From positions 3,447,001-3,511,000 of the forward strand of contig NZ_CP069127.1 of NCBI RefSeq assembly GCF_016811915.1: 64,000 nucleotides of DNA, given 5' to 3'. The position numbers and the translations under genes were made by a program. Shown here piece by piece: positions 9,661-18,518 of the stretch. The notes beneath the pieces were generated by a model. It was not told the origin of the DNA, did not search any database, and worked only from the letters and a program-made list of their open reading frames with translations. How positions within the stretch are numbered: position 1 is the stretch's first letter; the number at the start of each line of letters is the position of its first letter. The stretch comes from Brevibacillus choshinensis. GTDB lineage: Bacteria > Bacillota > Bacilli > Brevibacillales > Brevibacillaceae.

Positions 9661-10218
9661 GTCAAGCTCGTCGAGCAAGCTGGCTGAATCAAAGTCGTCA
9701 AATTCGTCGCTGTTCTCTTCGTAGTCTCCAAGCACATGGAAGTCTTTTTCATCGCAGTTATTGCAGACAACAACGCACACCTTTGTTTCTCCAATGATTT
9801 CTACCGCAAACTCGCTTTCAACCTTGACTGTGATTGTTCCTCCAGGACTCAACTCGGCTTTCACGCACTTCGGTTGTTCCACGGCACGAGCAACGATTTC
9901 AAGATCGCCTCTGCAGTTTTTATCGAAGAACGTTAGCGGAACGAGTACGGAGAAATTGACAGTTTCCCTCTTGACTTCGGTTTGCGTGTTATTTGCAAAC
10001 GAGAACCACAGGTTGGCGTCATACGTACCAGATACTTCAACCGCGTCTCCGACTTTCTCTGCCTGGAAGTTCGTGTTTATCAACCAGCATCCGAGGATCG
10101 TCGAAGGAGTTTGCGACGGTATGATGGTGTGGGTGCTAGTAGTGAATTTATGGCCTTTACCGCAGACAGCTTTCGCGATGAGTTCCCGGCACTGTAGATC
10201 TTTGTCTGTACCCGACAT
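9658..10218 (-). CDS. cotE: Outer spore coat morphogenetic protein CotE
   Basis: CotE is the scaffold that recruits outer coat proteins onto the forespore. The product (186 residues; B. subtilis CotE 181) keeps the family pattern: RELIAKAVCGKGHKF, a serine-proline stretch leading to SQTPSTILGCWLINT, VEVSGTYDANLWFSFANNT and a strongly acidic C-terminal tail (EENSDEFDDFDS). It also has several cysteines, including CNNC near residue 150, not typical of the B. subtilis protein. ATG at 10218 follows GGAGGAGG at ideal spacing. It lies in the conserved order miaB-ricA-cotE-(x)-mutS. A candidate sigma-K promoter lies just upstream, which would fit mother-cell expression. Confidence 0.92.
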   Translation of the reverse strand: MSGTDKDLQCRELIAKAVCGKGHKFTTSTHTIIPSQTPSTILGCWLINTNFQAEKVGDAVEVSGTYDANLWFSFANNTQTEVKRETVNFSVLVPLTFFDKNCRGDLEIVARAVEQPKCVKAELSPGGTITVKVESEFAVEIIGETKVCVVVCNNCDEKDFHVLGDYEENSDEFDDFDSASLLDELD

Positions 10219-10250
10219 TTCGTTACCTCCTCCATACAACGTTTCTGTAC

Positions 10251-10279
10251 ATTTGTATGCAGGGCATTCGGCTAGGGTG
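10251..10279 (-). promoter_or_regulatory. Candidate sigma-K promoter for cotE
   Basis: On the minus strand CACC is followed after 16 bases by CATACAAAT, close to the sigma-K pattern (mACm, 16 bp, CATAnnnTA) with the last two bases swapped. It sits 33 bases before the cotE start. B. subtilis cotE is known to have a sigma-K promoter; the match here is by eye. Confidence 0.4.
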
Positions 10280-10351
10280 CAAACACCCACCTTATTTTAG
10301 GGAAAGTCGTTGGAATACTCATGACCGCAGCGATTTGCTGTCTTTCCTCAT

Positions 10352-10795
10352 TTACGAGCAGCAGCCGCCCTCGTGTTTCTTCTCTGGGCCTCCGCCTGTT
10401 TCGCCAGTCAGAGGGTTACCGCCTGTATCTAGAATAATACGCTCGGATACGGTATTCGTGATCACATTCGTGACCATTTGCAAGAGGTCATTCACGTCTA
10501 CTTGGGATTGCTTGAACTCGGTTACGATCGGAATGGAATCCAGCTCATCCTGCATGGCATTGAATTCATCTTCCACTTTTTTCACGAGCTCAGGCTTGTT
10601 GATGGACTCGAACATGACCATTTGCTTCTGCTTTTGCTTGAGAGAATCAATCAGCTCTTGCACTCGCTCATTGTGCTTGATTTGCAGCTCTGCACGCTTG
10701 AAAAAGTCTACCTCGTTCGTGCGGGAAATCATGGCTGCCAATTCACGTGCTTTGTCTAAAATTTCTTTTTGTGTGTATGCGTTTGTCTGTTCCAT
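10352..10795 (-). CDS. ricA: RicA family regulator (YmcA)
   Basis: RicA (YmcA) works with RicF (YlbF) and RicT (YaaT) in a complex that carries iron-sulfur clusters, promotes processing of many mRNAs by RNase Y, and is needed for sporulation, competence and biofilm formation in B. subtilis. The product is almost wholly alpha-helical and charged (residues 1-115), typical of the Com_YlbF family. It ends in a glycine-rich tail with GGCCS, whose cysteines are candidates for cluster ligands. ATG at 10795 is 4 bases after the miaB stop, whose end supplies GAGGTG as ribosome site. RNase Y, the client enzyme, is encoded at 26112-27653. Confidence 0.9.
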   Translation of the reverse strand: MEQTNAYTQKEILDKARELAAMISRTNEVDFFKRAELQIKHNERVQELIDSLKQKQKQMVMFESINKPELVKKVEDEFNAMQDELDSIPIVTEFKQSQVDVNDLLQMVTNVITNTVSERIILDTGGNPLTGETGGGPEKKHEGGCCS

Positions 10796-10799
10796 CTCT

Positions 10800-12311
10800 T
10801 TACACCTCGACAGTAGTCACGATTTCTCCGTGGAGTGTCCACGTTTTCGCGTCTGTAATTTTAACGTGTACATATCGGCCGATCAAGGATTTGTCTCCTT
10901 TGAAGTGAACCAGCTTGTTCGTGCGGGTGCGCCCTGCCAATACTTCTGCATTGGTTTTCGACTCACCCTCGACCAAAACTTCCAGCACTTGATCCTGAAG
11001 CTTTTTGTTCTGCTCGAGACCGATTTTAGCCAACACTTCATTCAGTCGGTACAGGCGGGCTTTTTTCACTTCCATCGGCACGTTGTCTTCCATGACGGCA
11101 GCAGGGGTACCTTCCCGTGGCGAATAGATGAACGTATAAGCAAAATCGTAGCGGACCTCTTCCACCATCGAAATGGTTTCCTCAAACTGCTCGTCTGTTT
11201 CGCCTGGGAAGCCGACGATAATATCGGAGGAAAGAGAAACATTCGGGATTGCCGCTTTAATTTTACGCACGAGCTCCAGGTAGTGTTCACGCGTATATTT
11301 GCGTGCCATCCGCTTCAGGATTTCACTGGAGCCAGATTGCACCGGCAAGTGAATCTGCTCCACCAGATTGCCGCCTTTGGCCAATACTTCGATCAGATGA
11401 TCGTCGAAATCGCGAGGGTGACTTGTCGTGAAACGAATGCGCGGAATGTCAATCTTGCGGATCTCATCCAACAAATCTCCAAAGCCGTACTGAATATCCT
11501 CAAAGTCCTTGCCATAGGCATTGACGTTTTGTCCAAGCAGCATGATTTCCTTGAAGCCTTGGCGAGCCAGATCACGGACTTCAGCGATGACGTCTTCCGG
11601 ACGGCGGCTGCGCTCTTTCCCACGGGTGTACGGTACAATGCAGTACGTACAGAATTTGTCACAGCCATACATGATATTGACCCAGGCTTTGGTGTTTCCT
11701 TCCCGGATCTTTGGCATGTTCTCGACGATGTCGCCTTCTTTGGACCAAACCTCGATGACCATTTCCTTGCTGAACATGGCATCGCGCATAAGCTCAGGCA
11801 AACGGTGGATGTTGTGTGTGCCGAAGATCAGGTCGACTTGCTGGTAGCTCTTCAAAATCTTGTTTACGACCTTTTCTTCCTGCGACATACAGCCGCAGAC
11901 GCCGAGTATGAGGTTCGGGTTGTTGTGCTTCAGCCGTTTCATGTGACCCAGCTCTCCGAAAACCTTGTCCTCCGCATTTTCCCGGATGGCACAGGTATTG
12001 AAAAGGATCACGTCTGCTTCCTCAATCTCTTCAGACGCTGTATATCCCATCTGCTCGAGAATGCCTGAGATGGTTTCTGAATCGTGCTCATTCATTTGGC
12101 AGCCGTAGGTCCGGACGTGGTAACGCTTCCCTTTCCCGATGTCACGCATATCTTCCGCGATGGTAAAGTCGTAGTGAACCTTGATATCTTCCTTCCCCCG
12201 CTGCTTCGCATCTTTAAGGGAAGGTGCTTGAAAGTATTTTGCAAAGTCTGCCGTGCTCTTCGGAGACTTAGTGGATTTTAAGTCCACAGTCGCCTCTTTC
12301 GTTTCCTTCAT
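10800..12311 (-). CDS. miaB: tRNA-2-methylthio-N6-dimethylallyladenosine synthase MiaB
   Basis: MiaB is a radical-SAM methylthiotransferase that converts i6A37 (made by MiaA) into ms2i6A37. The 503-residue product has the N-terminal UPF0004 domain with cluster cysteines C71, C107 and C141, the radical-SAM motif GCDKFCTYC (C217, C221, C224), and a C-terminal TRAM domain (about 440-503) ending GEIVTTVEV. An N-terminal extension of about 60 residues is usual in Bacilli. ATG at 12311 follows GAGGTGATACATC. The next gene is ricA, whose product has been linked to MiaB in B. subtilis. An extended -10 promoter lies about 47 bases upstream of the start. Confidence 0.96.
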   Translation of the reverse strand: MKETKEATVDLKSTKSPKSTADFAKYFQAPSLKDAKQRGKEDIKVHYDFTIAEDMRDIGKGKRYHVRTYGCQMNEHDSETISGILEQMGYTASEEIEEADVILFNTCAIRENAEDKVFGELGHMKRLKHNNPNLILGVCGCMSQEEKVVNKILKSYQQVDLIFGTHNIHRLPELMRDAMFSKEMVIEVWSKEGDIVENMPKIREGNTKAWVNIMYGCDKFCTYCIVPYTRGKERSRRPEDVIAEVRDLARQGFKEIMLLGQNVNAYGKDFEDIQYGFGDLLDEIRKIDIPRIRFTTSHPRDFDDHLIEVLAKGGNLVEQIHLPVQSGSSEILKRMARKYTREHYLELVRKIKAAIPNVSLSSDIIVGFPGETDEQFEETISMVEEVRYDFAYTFIYSPREGTPAAVMEDNVPMEVKKARLYRLNEVLAKIGLEQNKKLQDQVLEVLVEGESKTNAEVLAGRTRTNKLVHFKGDKSLIGRYVHVKITDAKTWTLHGEIVTTVEV

Positions 12312-12357
12312 GATGTATCACCTCAACTAAATAATTGTCAGTAGTCACCAATATAGA

Positions 12358-12363
12358 ATTATA
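12358..12363 (-). promoter_or_regulatory. Extended -10 promoter element for miaB-ricA
   Basis: On the minus strand TGCTATAAT forms a perfect extended -10 element; the -35 position (TAGCGA, 17 bp upstream) is poor, as is common with extended -10 promoters. It lies 47-52 bases before the miaB start. Confidence 0.6.
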
Positions 12364-12418
12364 GCATTTCGGGTGATGCATCGCTAATGCATAATGAGGC
12401 AAAATATGTACAAAAGCC

Positions 12419-12598
12419 CTAAGAAGAACTCAGCCCCGACGCTACGGTAATTCCTCTATATATAGAATGTTTGGGCAGCGATCCCGCGGCAAGAGCCAAT
12501 GTGGTGCTCCCTACCACCGTCTTCCGCGCTCCCGTCTCACTGTATGGCTGATTCAACGTCTTCATAGTTATCGCAAAGCCCAAAAATGTCGTTGGCAT
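12419..12598 (-). CDS. Doubtful small ORF, unknown function
   Basis: A possible 59-residue product begins at an ATG (12598) about 10 bases after TTGGAGGG and ends SGLSSS. I do not recognise it. It has a mildly hydrophobic centre (GSTTLALAAGSLP) but no signal peptide, membrane helix or motif. The same frame stays open upstream through a GTG at 12643. It lies downstream of no gene on its strand and points at the miaB promoter. It may be chance or a remnant. Confidence 0.2.
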   Translation of the reverse strand: MPTTFLGFAITMKTLNQPYSETGARKTVVGSTTLALAAGSLPKHSIYRGITVASGLSSS

Positions 12599-12856
12599 CT
12601 GGCCATCCCTCCAATTTGGTGCCAGCGACTTATCTTCAGGCACGTCCGCAAGCCGTGTCTATGCCTCCTGTTCGATCCCCAAGGATTCACCCACCCGTCC
12701 CAGCACCAGGATCTAATACCCGTTTTCAGCCCCCCTCATCGTGACTTTTTCCCCATTTTTTCCAACAATCTTTGAATCTGATGCAACATTCCCTTCCCAC
12801 CCAACGTCAGAATATCAGCCAGACACAAATTACAATTTTGATTGAGGAGGTTCTAC

Positions 12857-14095
12857 ATGAAAAGAGCACTAGCCATATTTTTATCGGTGATGATGTTCTT
12901 GACTGTCGTTCCGTTCGCGAGTGCCGCCAATTCATCCTTCTCCGACGTCCCGCGCAGTCACTGGGCGTATAAAGAAATTACGGAGATGGCAGAAAAAGGC
13001 ATTATCGCGGGCTACGACAATGGGACATTCCGTCCTAACAACAAGGTAACCCGTGCTGAGTTTGCAAAGATCATGATTGCAGCAGCCGATGTTGACATCG
13101 ATAAGCGCTCTGTCTCACAAACCTTCAAGGATGTACCGAGATCCCACTGGGCGTTTTACTACGTGGAGTACGCCAAGCCATATCTGACTGGTTACAAATC
13201 GGGCTCTACCTACACGTACAAACCGAATGACTCAGCTGTTCGTGAGGATATTGCCGTTGCACTGGTTCGATTGCTCGGCTACGACAAAAAGTATAAAGCC
13301 GATCTGAACCAATTGAAGAAGTTCCGGGATGACGACGATATCTCGCCTGCACTCCGCTCTTACATCGCGATCGCAATCCAAACGAATCTCATGCAAGGCT
13401 CGAACAACTACTTCCGTCCGCAAGATCCGATCACTCGCGCGGAAGCCGCTTCTCTGCTCTATCGCGCTCTGATCGATCGCAAGGATGACGACGAAACCAA
13501 AGTGGTCTTCCCAGCTCCGGTCGAGCCAAAGCCAAACCCAACGCCAATCAAACTCAGCGATGCCTTCTCCGAAACCAATCTGAAGAATTGGGAAACTGAC
13601 AAGGCCAATGGCTCCTGGGGTGTCATCAACAAGCAAGCAACTGCCATTTCCACTGATAAGGATTTGGACCACTACCTGCTCCCCTTGAACTGGGATGAGT
13701 CGGATAAAGTAACCCACTATGAATTGTCGGTAGATGTGAACGTATCGGGAACAGAAGGCTTAGGTGGTCTGTTCTTCAATGGAAAAGACGGGCAATCAAA
13801 CGTCGTGTTCGTTCAAAAGGATCGTGTTGTCCTCGGAAAAGTCAAAGACGTAAAAGATGACGATATTGATTGGATCGCTTCCGGCTCCTACAAACTGAAA
13901 TCAACCAATCGTCTCAAGGTCGTCGTTGATGGCAGCTCCGTATCCATCTTCATGAACGGACAGTTCCTTTTCGGCCAGCAGCAAATTAAGCAAGAAGGAA
14001 CGAAGCTGGGACTGTATCTGCAGCGTGAAGCAACTAGCGAAACGCCTCGCAAAATGACGTACCTCGATAATTTCTTGTTCCAAGAAGTGAAGTAA
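12857..14095 (+). CDS. S-layer homology (SLH) domain surface protein
   Basis: This is a secreted, wall-anchored protein of 412 residues. A signal peptide (MKRALAIFLSVMMFLTVVPFASA) is followed by three SLH modules (about residues 24-72, 85-140 and 150-205). The first two open with DVPRSHWA and the first and third contain the VTRAEF/ITRAEA type motif. SLH triplets bind pyruvylated secondary wall polymer. A proline-rich hinge (PVEPKPNPTPIK) leads to a C-terminal beta-rich domain (about 228-412) resembling LamG/3-keto-disaccharide-hydrolase-like folds (LKNWETDKANGSWGV, KMTYLDNFLF). No catalytic residues are evident. ATG at 12857 follows TTGAGGAGG. The gene stands alone with its own terminator. 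The C-domain call is tentative; ligand unknown. Confidence 0.88.
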   Translation: MKRALAIFLSVMMFLTVVPFASAANSSFSDVPRSHWAYKEITEMAEKGIIAGYDNGTFRPNNKVTRAEFAKIMIAAADVDIDKRSVSQTFKDVPRSHWAFYYVEYAKPYLTGYKSGSTYTYKPNDSAVREDIAVALVRLLGYDKKYKADLNQLKKFRDDDDISPALRSYIAIAIQTNLMQGSNNYFRPQDPITRAEAASLLYRALIDRKDDDETKVVFPAPVEPKPNPTPIKLSDAFSETNLKNWETDKANGSWGVINKQATAISTDKDLDHYLLPLNWDESDKVTHYELSVDVNVSGTEGLGGLFFNGKDGQSNVVFVQKDRVVLGKVKDVKDDDIDWIASGSYKLKSTNRLKVVVDGSSVSIFMNGQFLFGQQQIKQEGTKLGLYLQREATSETPRKMTYLDNFLFQEVK

Positions 14096-14106
14096 AGAAA
14101 AACACT

Positions 14107-14145
14107 TGCCCGACACTTTTTGCTCTAGTGTCGGGCGTTTTTATA
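14107..14145 (+). terminator. Rho-independent terminator of SLH gene
   Basis: GCCCGACACT pairs with AGTGTCGGGC around a short loop, followed by GTTTTTAT, 13 bases beyond the stop codon. Confidence 0.88.
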
Positions 14146-14198
14146 CATAGTGGGAATCAAGCATCTTTTTCCACATTCAAAAAAGGGCTCCAATAACC

Positions 14199-14227
14199 TA
14201 GAAATGAACGCGGTTCAGTTGTATAAT
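14199..14227 (+). promoter_or_regulatory. Candidate sigma-A promoter for lipL
   Basis: TAGAAA and TATAAT are separated by 17 bases, 33 bases before the lipL start. The -10 is perfect, the -35 matches moderately. Confidence 0.55.
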
Positions 14228-14259
14228 GGTAGCTATTCTTGTTCGGTGAGGGGTTCACT

Positions 14260-15102
14260 ATGTCATTTTCTATCAATCAACCGTTCAAATGGATGGATTC
14301 GGGTACCTATCAAGGGAGCCCATTAGAACCGCTCGTTCAGGATGAAGCATTGGCTGCCGGCATGCGTGATCTTGGCTCACCGCCTGTCATTCACCTTTGG
14401 GTGTACGATCAAGGCCTCTACCTTGGTCGTCGGGATGCGAAATTGCCGCATCTGGAAACCGCACTGCGTCAATTTGGCCACGACGGCTTTGGATGTGTAC
14501 TGCGTTCTTCTGGCGGCGCTTGTGTACCTCTGGATGCAGGAGTGCTTAATCTGGCCTGTCTGTTGCCGGATACGTCGATCTCGATTGACTCGTTCTTCTC
14601 GTTTGTCGCAGAGCTTTTACAAGTAGGCTTGCGTGATTACGGATCGATTCAATTTGGCGAAGTAGCCGGGTCCTATTGTGCGGGAGAGTACGACTTTTCT
14701 TTATACGGCAAAAAAATCGGAGGCATGGCTCAGCGGCGTACCCGCTTCGGCTCGATACTGCAGCTTTGCATCCAGGTGGACGAACGACCTCGGGGAGAAT
14801 GGATGGAACGTTTTTATCAACTGGCTGGTTTGGATGAAATGGAGAACCACAAGCCCATTCCACGCATTGATGGAGCTACGGTTGGCAGCATTGCCGGTTT
14901 GACAAAGAAACTCGTGACGGTCGATGACGTGAAAGCACGCCTGCTTTCGGCGATACGCACAGAGTGGCCGGTGACGCCTACTCCTTTCCATGTGCAGGAT
15001 GACTTGCAACGCGAGGCGCAGCATCATCTGTCTTCACGTTTGCACCTGTTTTCCTACACAGCAAAAGAACTGGCTGCACCTGATTGGAAGTTGCCTGAAT
15101 AA
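14260..15102 (+). CDS. lipL: Octanoyl-[GcvH]:protein N-octanoyltransferase LipL
   Basis: LipL moves octanoyl groups from octanoyl-GcvH to the E2 subunits of oxo-acid dehydrogenases, through a thioester on a cysteine, in the lipoate relay of Bacillus-type bacteria. The 280-residue product has the BPL/LPL catalytic fold with [18 protein letters not shown], and the segment [24 protein letters not shown] that carries the candidate catalytic Cys and the conserved Lys. Length matches B. subtilis LipL (281). ATG at 14260 follows GGTGAGGGG. It has its own promoter and is followed by the acyltransferase 72 bases on. LipM is the main alternative assignment, but sequence and length fit LipL better. Confidence 0.87.
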   Translation: MSFSINQPFKWMDSGTYQGSPLEPLVQDEALAAGMRDLGSPPVIHLWVYDQGLYLGRRDAKLPHLETALRQFGHDGFGCVLRSSGGACVPLDAGVLNLACLLPDTSISIDSFFSFVAELLQVGLRDYGSIQFGEVAGSYCAGEYDFSLYGKKIGGMAQRRTRFGSILQLCIQVDERPRGEWMERFYQLAGLDEMENHKPIPRIDGATVGSIAGLTKKLVTVDDVKARLLSAIRTEWPVTPTPFHVQDDLQREAQHHLSSRLHLFSYTAKELAAPDWKLPE

Positions 15103-15174
15103 GGCTCTGTACGAGAAACAACCAGATGAGAACTTCTCCATAAGGTGCTGCCGGTAAGAATCATGGAGGACATA

Positions 15175-16311
15175 ATGAATAGCAATCGAAAGGGGACGTT
15201 TCAGGATCTGAATGCCCTTTTTGTGTTTGGGGCATGTACGGTATTGATTATTCACATCCTGGGTTTTTTCGTTGAAAATCAGACGGACTACCCATGGAAC
15301 GGCGATATTGAAGCCATTTCCTTGATTTTGCTGAGATTTGGGCGCTCCCTGTTCATCTTCGCAACAGGTATGCTCCTATTCTACTGGCATCAAAAGAAGC
15401 AAATGGACTGGGCGGCGTTTTGGCGTAAGCGCTGGCGGGTCATCGTGCTACCCTATATGATTTGGACCGCAATTTTCACCGGCTTTCAATTGCAGACCAT
15501 CAACCCGGTCGAGTTGGCTGGGCCGTTCTTTCACAGTCTGTTTACAGGGAGCTCTTTTTATCACCTGTATTACATTTCGCTTTACCTGCAGTTGAACGTA
15601 CTGTTTTTCTTGACCAAGCCGCTTATTGAGCGTTACATGTCGATGAAAGTGCTGGTCGTGTTGTTTTTGGGCCAAATCGGACTTTACATGCTCTACGAAG
15701 CCCTTTTCGTCGATGGCATGTGGGCAATCGACTGGACAGCCAATCCGTTGCTCAGCCTTGTCCAGCATAGCTATGTTGCAGGGCAAAACTATTTTTACAT
15801 GTACGTTTTCACGTTTGCTCTTGGCGCTTATGCGGGGTTGAACGTTGAAAAATGGCGTACCTGGACCTACCGATTGCAATCGATTTCCTATGCCGTAACC
15901 ATCGTGACTGGGGCATGGATTATGATTCGGTACTTGAATGGTACAAAAAGCTATGCGGAGAGCCTCAACATTTTTGATCCACTGTACCTGGTCTACACGT
16001 TGAGCTTCCTCCTTGCCTTTTATTCTCTATCTCGTTATTTGGGAGCGCTTCCAGTTATAGGTAAATGGCTCTCCCGACTCGCGAAACAAAATATGGCCAT
16101 CTACATGGTCCACCCATTGATCCTGTTTTTGATGGAGAGTTACGTCATTTTCCGGCTGGATTGGTCGACTCCTCTCATCATGCTGGCGATGTTTGTGATA
16201 ACACCGCCGCTGTGCATCTTCTTGTACGAACACACGCTGATCTCGCACTGGACCCGCGGAGGAAAACCGAAATCCAAGCCGGTGTATCATATGGAGGCAC
16301 ACAAGGCGTAA
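15175..16311 (+). CDS. Membrane acyltransferase (acyltransferase family 3)
   Basis: This is a 378-residue integral membrane protein with about ten predicted helices, the pattern of acyltransferase family 3 (PF01757), which O-acylates sugars or surface polymers. Visible landmarks are an early histidine in the first helix (VLIIHILGFF), an arginine-rich cytoplasmic loop (FWRKRWRVIVLPYMIW) and a late MAIYMVHPLILFL helix typical of the family. The highly basic tail ends HMEAHKA. ATG at 15175 follows TGGAGGAC. It lies 72 bases after lipL on the same strand and may be co-transcribed. The acceptor cannot be inferred. Confidence 0.8.
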   Translation: MNSNRKGTFQDLNALFVFGACTVLIIHILGFFVENQTDYPWNGDIEAISLILLRFGRSLFIFATGMLLFYWHQKKQMDWAAFWRKRWRVIVLPYMIWTAIFTGFQLQTINPVELAGPFFHSLFTGSSFYHLYYISLYLQLNVLFFLTKPLIERYMSMKVLVVLFLGQIGLYMLYEALFVDGMWAIDWTANPLLSLVQHSYVAGQNYFYMYVFTFALGAYAGLNVEKWRTWTYRLQSISYAVTIVTGAWIMIRYLNGTKSYAESLNIFDPLYLVYTLSFLLAFYSLSRYLGALPVIGKWLSRLAKQNMAIYMVHPLILFLMESYVIFRLDWSTPLIMLAMFVITPPLCIFLYEHTLISHWTRGGKPKSKPVYHMEAHKA

Positions 16312-16410
16312 GGAGTGCTTCCCTGCCTTTCCTCCAAACTCCTAATGTAAATAACGCAGTGATCTAGCATACTAAATACAGGGACAATTGTTCCACACCT
16401 CGATACTTGA

Positions 16411-16440
16411 CCCGGCGTAACTGCCGGGCTTTTTCTTTTT
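16411..16440 (+). terminator. Rho-independent terminator after the acyltransferase gene
   Basis: CCCGGC/GCCGGG stem with a GTAACT loop, followed by TTTTTCTTTTT, about 100 bases after the stop codon. Confidence 0.75.
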
Positions 16441-16582
16441 GGGCCGGTTCATCAGGAGTGGCCTTGCCAGGTGAAGTTTTCGAATGTAACCCTACCACTG
16501 GCTCGCTGCTTACGGTATCATAGAAGTGAACCACAGGCGGCTCCTCTGCCGCCATAGACGAAAGAAAAGGTGGTGGATCCAG

Positions 16583-17053
16583 ATGAATCAGGATATCCCA
16601 TTGCTACATACACCCATTAAAGATCTCATCATAGCTTCCACAAAAGTCGCTCATGTTCAACTTGGCAACTCCCTCGAGCATGCCCTACTGGTCTTAATTA
16701 AGTCAGGCTACTCGGCAATCCCCGTTTTGGATCATCAGTACCGCTTGCATGGATTAATCAGCACCAATATGATTATGAACAAGGCACTGGGTTTGGAACG
16801 CTTCGAAACGGAAAAGATGTCCGAACATACGGTCGATGAAGTCATGGAAACCAAAATCGCCAGACTGAAGTACACGGATGACTTTCTGAAAGCACTGGAA
16901 GTCTCCATCAATCACCCTTTTATTTGCATTGAAGATGAAGATCAGTATTTTCAAGGGATTCTCACTCGAAAATCAATCCTTGCTCTGTCTTATCGGCATT
17001 TTCGGAATCTGCCTTACCCGAATACAGAACAGCAATCAACCGCTACGGAGTAA
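16583..17053 (+). CDS. cbpB: CBS-domain protein, CbpB-like (YkuL), probable c-di-AMP receptor
   Basis: The 156-residue product consists of two tandem CBS motifs. The first contains SGYSAIPVLDHQYRLHGLIS, the second HPFICIEDEDQYFQGILTRK. Both show the beta-alpha-beta edge typical of a nucleotide-binding Bateman module. Length and sequence fit YkuL/CbpB, shown in Listeria and B. subtilis to bind c-di-AMP and to interact with the (p)ppGpp synthetase Rel when the dinucleotide is low. ATG at 16583 follows AAAGGTGGTGG. It is monocistronic with its own terminator. The ligand is inferred from family membership. Confidence 0.82.
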   Translation: MNQDIPLLHTPIKDLIIASTKVAHVQLGNSLEHALLVLIKSGYSAIPVLDHQYRLHGLISTNMIMNKALGLERFETEKMSEHTVDEVMETKIARLKYTDDFLKALEVSINHPFICIEDEDQYFQGILTRKSILALSYRHFRNLPYPNTEQQSTATE

Positions 17054-17065
17054 ATACACTCATGC

Positions 17066-17100
17066 AGAACGGGTGCGCACGCCTCCGTTCTTTTTCTTCC
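17066..17100 (+). terminator. Rho-independent terminator of cbpB
   Basis: AGAACGG (17066-17072) pairs with CCGTTCT (17084-17091), followed by a T-rich tract. Confidence 0.7.
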
Positions 17101-17207
17101 CTCATCCGCCGGACATGCCTCACCACTTCTGGCTCATCTACAAATACGACATCGGCTGAATCTCTTCCCGATCCTTTTCCCTCTTGCTATGTACGGAATT
17201 TTGCTCT

Positions 17208-17250
17208 TTGAAAAAAAGAAGCAGACATTGCACTCTCGCAATGGTCTGCT
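17208..17250 (-). terminator. Rho-independent terminator of yheC/D-like gene
   Basis: On the minus strand GCAGACCATTGC pairs with GCAATGTCTGC with a one-base bulge, followed by TTCTTTTTTTC. It lies 19 bases after the stop codon. Confidence 0.8.
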
Positions 17251-17268
17251 CCTACTATTTCCTGGAAA

Positions 17269-18348
17269 TCAAGCAGGTTTTTTTTTCGGCTTTCTTTCTT
17301 CGTGAAGCAATGTATGCCCGTATTCTAACGGATGTCGGTACGTCTGCTTAAACATGGCTTTTTCGCCTGCTTTGTAAAATGAGTAGCGCTGGTCTCTCAC
17401 GTTTACCTCAATCAAGTACGGGTTGCCTTTTTCGTCGATCCCCATGTCCATCCCCAAGTCGGCCAGAGACGGGAAATGGTGGGAATACTGTCTGGCGATC
17501 TCAATGGCTGCTTCCTTGATGCGCTCCATCGTCTCTGCTTGCGCATCCTCTGCGATCGTCGGTGCAATGGCTGTCGTCAATGGTACTGCTCGGCCTCCAC
17601 GAGACAGGTTGCTAAGTTTGTTATGCTGATTGGCAACTTTGGCGACCATACCGCTCACAGCCCATTCCTTATCCGCATTCCGCTGAACAGATACGCGAAT
17701 GTCAAAGGTTTTTCCCTCGTAGCGTGCCAATTGAATACCTTGCTGGATTAAGAATCGCTTTCCCCCAACCCAACTGCGCACGGTTCGCATCAACTGATTC
17801 AAGGACATGGTTTTTTTCTTTTTTGACGCAATAAAATGATACTCGTTTCCATGCCGCTCAATGCGTGCGACTCCAATTCCAACCGAGCCGATGGAAGGCT
17901 TCACGTATACCACCCGATACATCTCCAAAAACTGTCTGAGCTGACTAGGCGAGTACGCTACCGTATGCGGCAAATACTTGCGAATCTGCGGGTTTTTCCA
18001 AAGCATCTGATGGACTCTTCGCTTATCCCGTACGACCAGTCCGTTGAAGACTTTCTTCTTTTTGCTGAGCCGACTGATCACACCCCGCGCTCTGGCATTT
18101 CCGGTCAAGACTCGGTTATGAATGACACGTGGGATCTGAACCAGACGGGGGACCAGCCGGCTCCCATTCCAAAAGTATCCGCGGACTTTTTCTTCACCTG
18201 CCATAACGTGCAAGGGATGAAAAAAAACCGGCTCCAAGCCAAGCTCTTTACCGATTTCGACATAATAAGGCAAGTGCTCGTAAGACTTGTCTCCTTTGAT
18301 TCCCCTCTGCATAATGCCCCAGTCCAACATAATGCCGATTCTATTCAC
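17269..18348 (-). CDS. YheC/YheD family ATP-grasp protein (spore coat-associated)
   Basis: The 359-residue product belongs to the YheC/YheD family, which in B. subtilis is associated with the spore coat and carries an ATP-grasp fold. The N-terminal part (IGIMLDWGIMQRGI) resembles the family substrate domain. The ATP-grasp part shows VYVKPSIGSVGIGVARIER (glycine-rich lysine motif), FDIRVSVQRN and DMGIDEKGNPYLIEVNVRDQ (magnesium-binding Glu/Asn). The start is GTG at 18348, 5 bases after AAGGGGG; an in-frame upstream codon lacks a ribosome site. It is transcribed alone and ends in a terminator. The ligated substrate is not known for the family. Confidence 0.83.
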   Translation of the reverse strand: MNRIGIMLDWGIMQRGIKGDKSYEHLPYYVEIGKELGLEPVFFHPLHVMAGEEKVRGYFWNGSRLVPRLVQIPRVIHNRVLTGNARARGVISRLSKKKKVFNGLVVRDKRRVHQMLWKNPQIRKYLPHTVAYSPSQLRQFLEMYRVVYVKPSIGSVGIGVARIERHGNEYHFIASKKKKTMSLNQLMRTVRSWVGGKRFLIQQGIQLARYEGKTFDIRVSVQRNADKEWAVSGMVAKVANQHNKLSNLSRGGRAVPLTTAIAPTIAEDAQAETMERIKEAAIEIARQYSHHFPSLADLGMDMGIDEKGNPYLIEVNVRDQRYSFYKAGEKAMFKQTYRHPLEYGHTLLHEERKPKKKPA

Positions 18349-18518
18349 ATAGATCCCCCTTGCTGCATTCCTCAACTTAAGGTATGTGTCTCGACTGGCA
18401 GGGGCGTGCCTATTTTTCGCCTAATAAGCTGTCGGCAAATCTGTTTTGACAAGATTCCCGAATTGCTCGCGCTCGTTGTCGCAATCTGCGCTTGCCCGGG
18501 AAAAGAGCATCGTCTTGA

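Larger units (their letters stand above)
12312..12856 (+). other. 545-base intergenic region between divergent miaB and SLH gene
   Basis: The left part holds the miaB promoter. The right end holds the SLH-protein ribosome site GAGGAGG. Between about 12419 and 12840 no convincing gene is seen. Two short open frames cross it on opposite strands (see the small minus-strand ORF). The segment 12720-12790 is pyrimidine-rich on the plus strand with CCCCCC and several T runs but no clear hairpin. Confidence 0.5.

Noticed and set aside
12467..12775. 102-codon plus-strand frame in the miaB-SLH gap
   Set aside because: No ribosome site, unusual residue composition (many Arg, His, Pro), no recognisable family.
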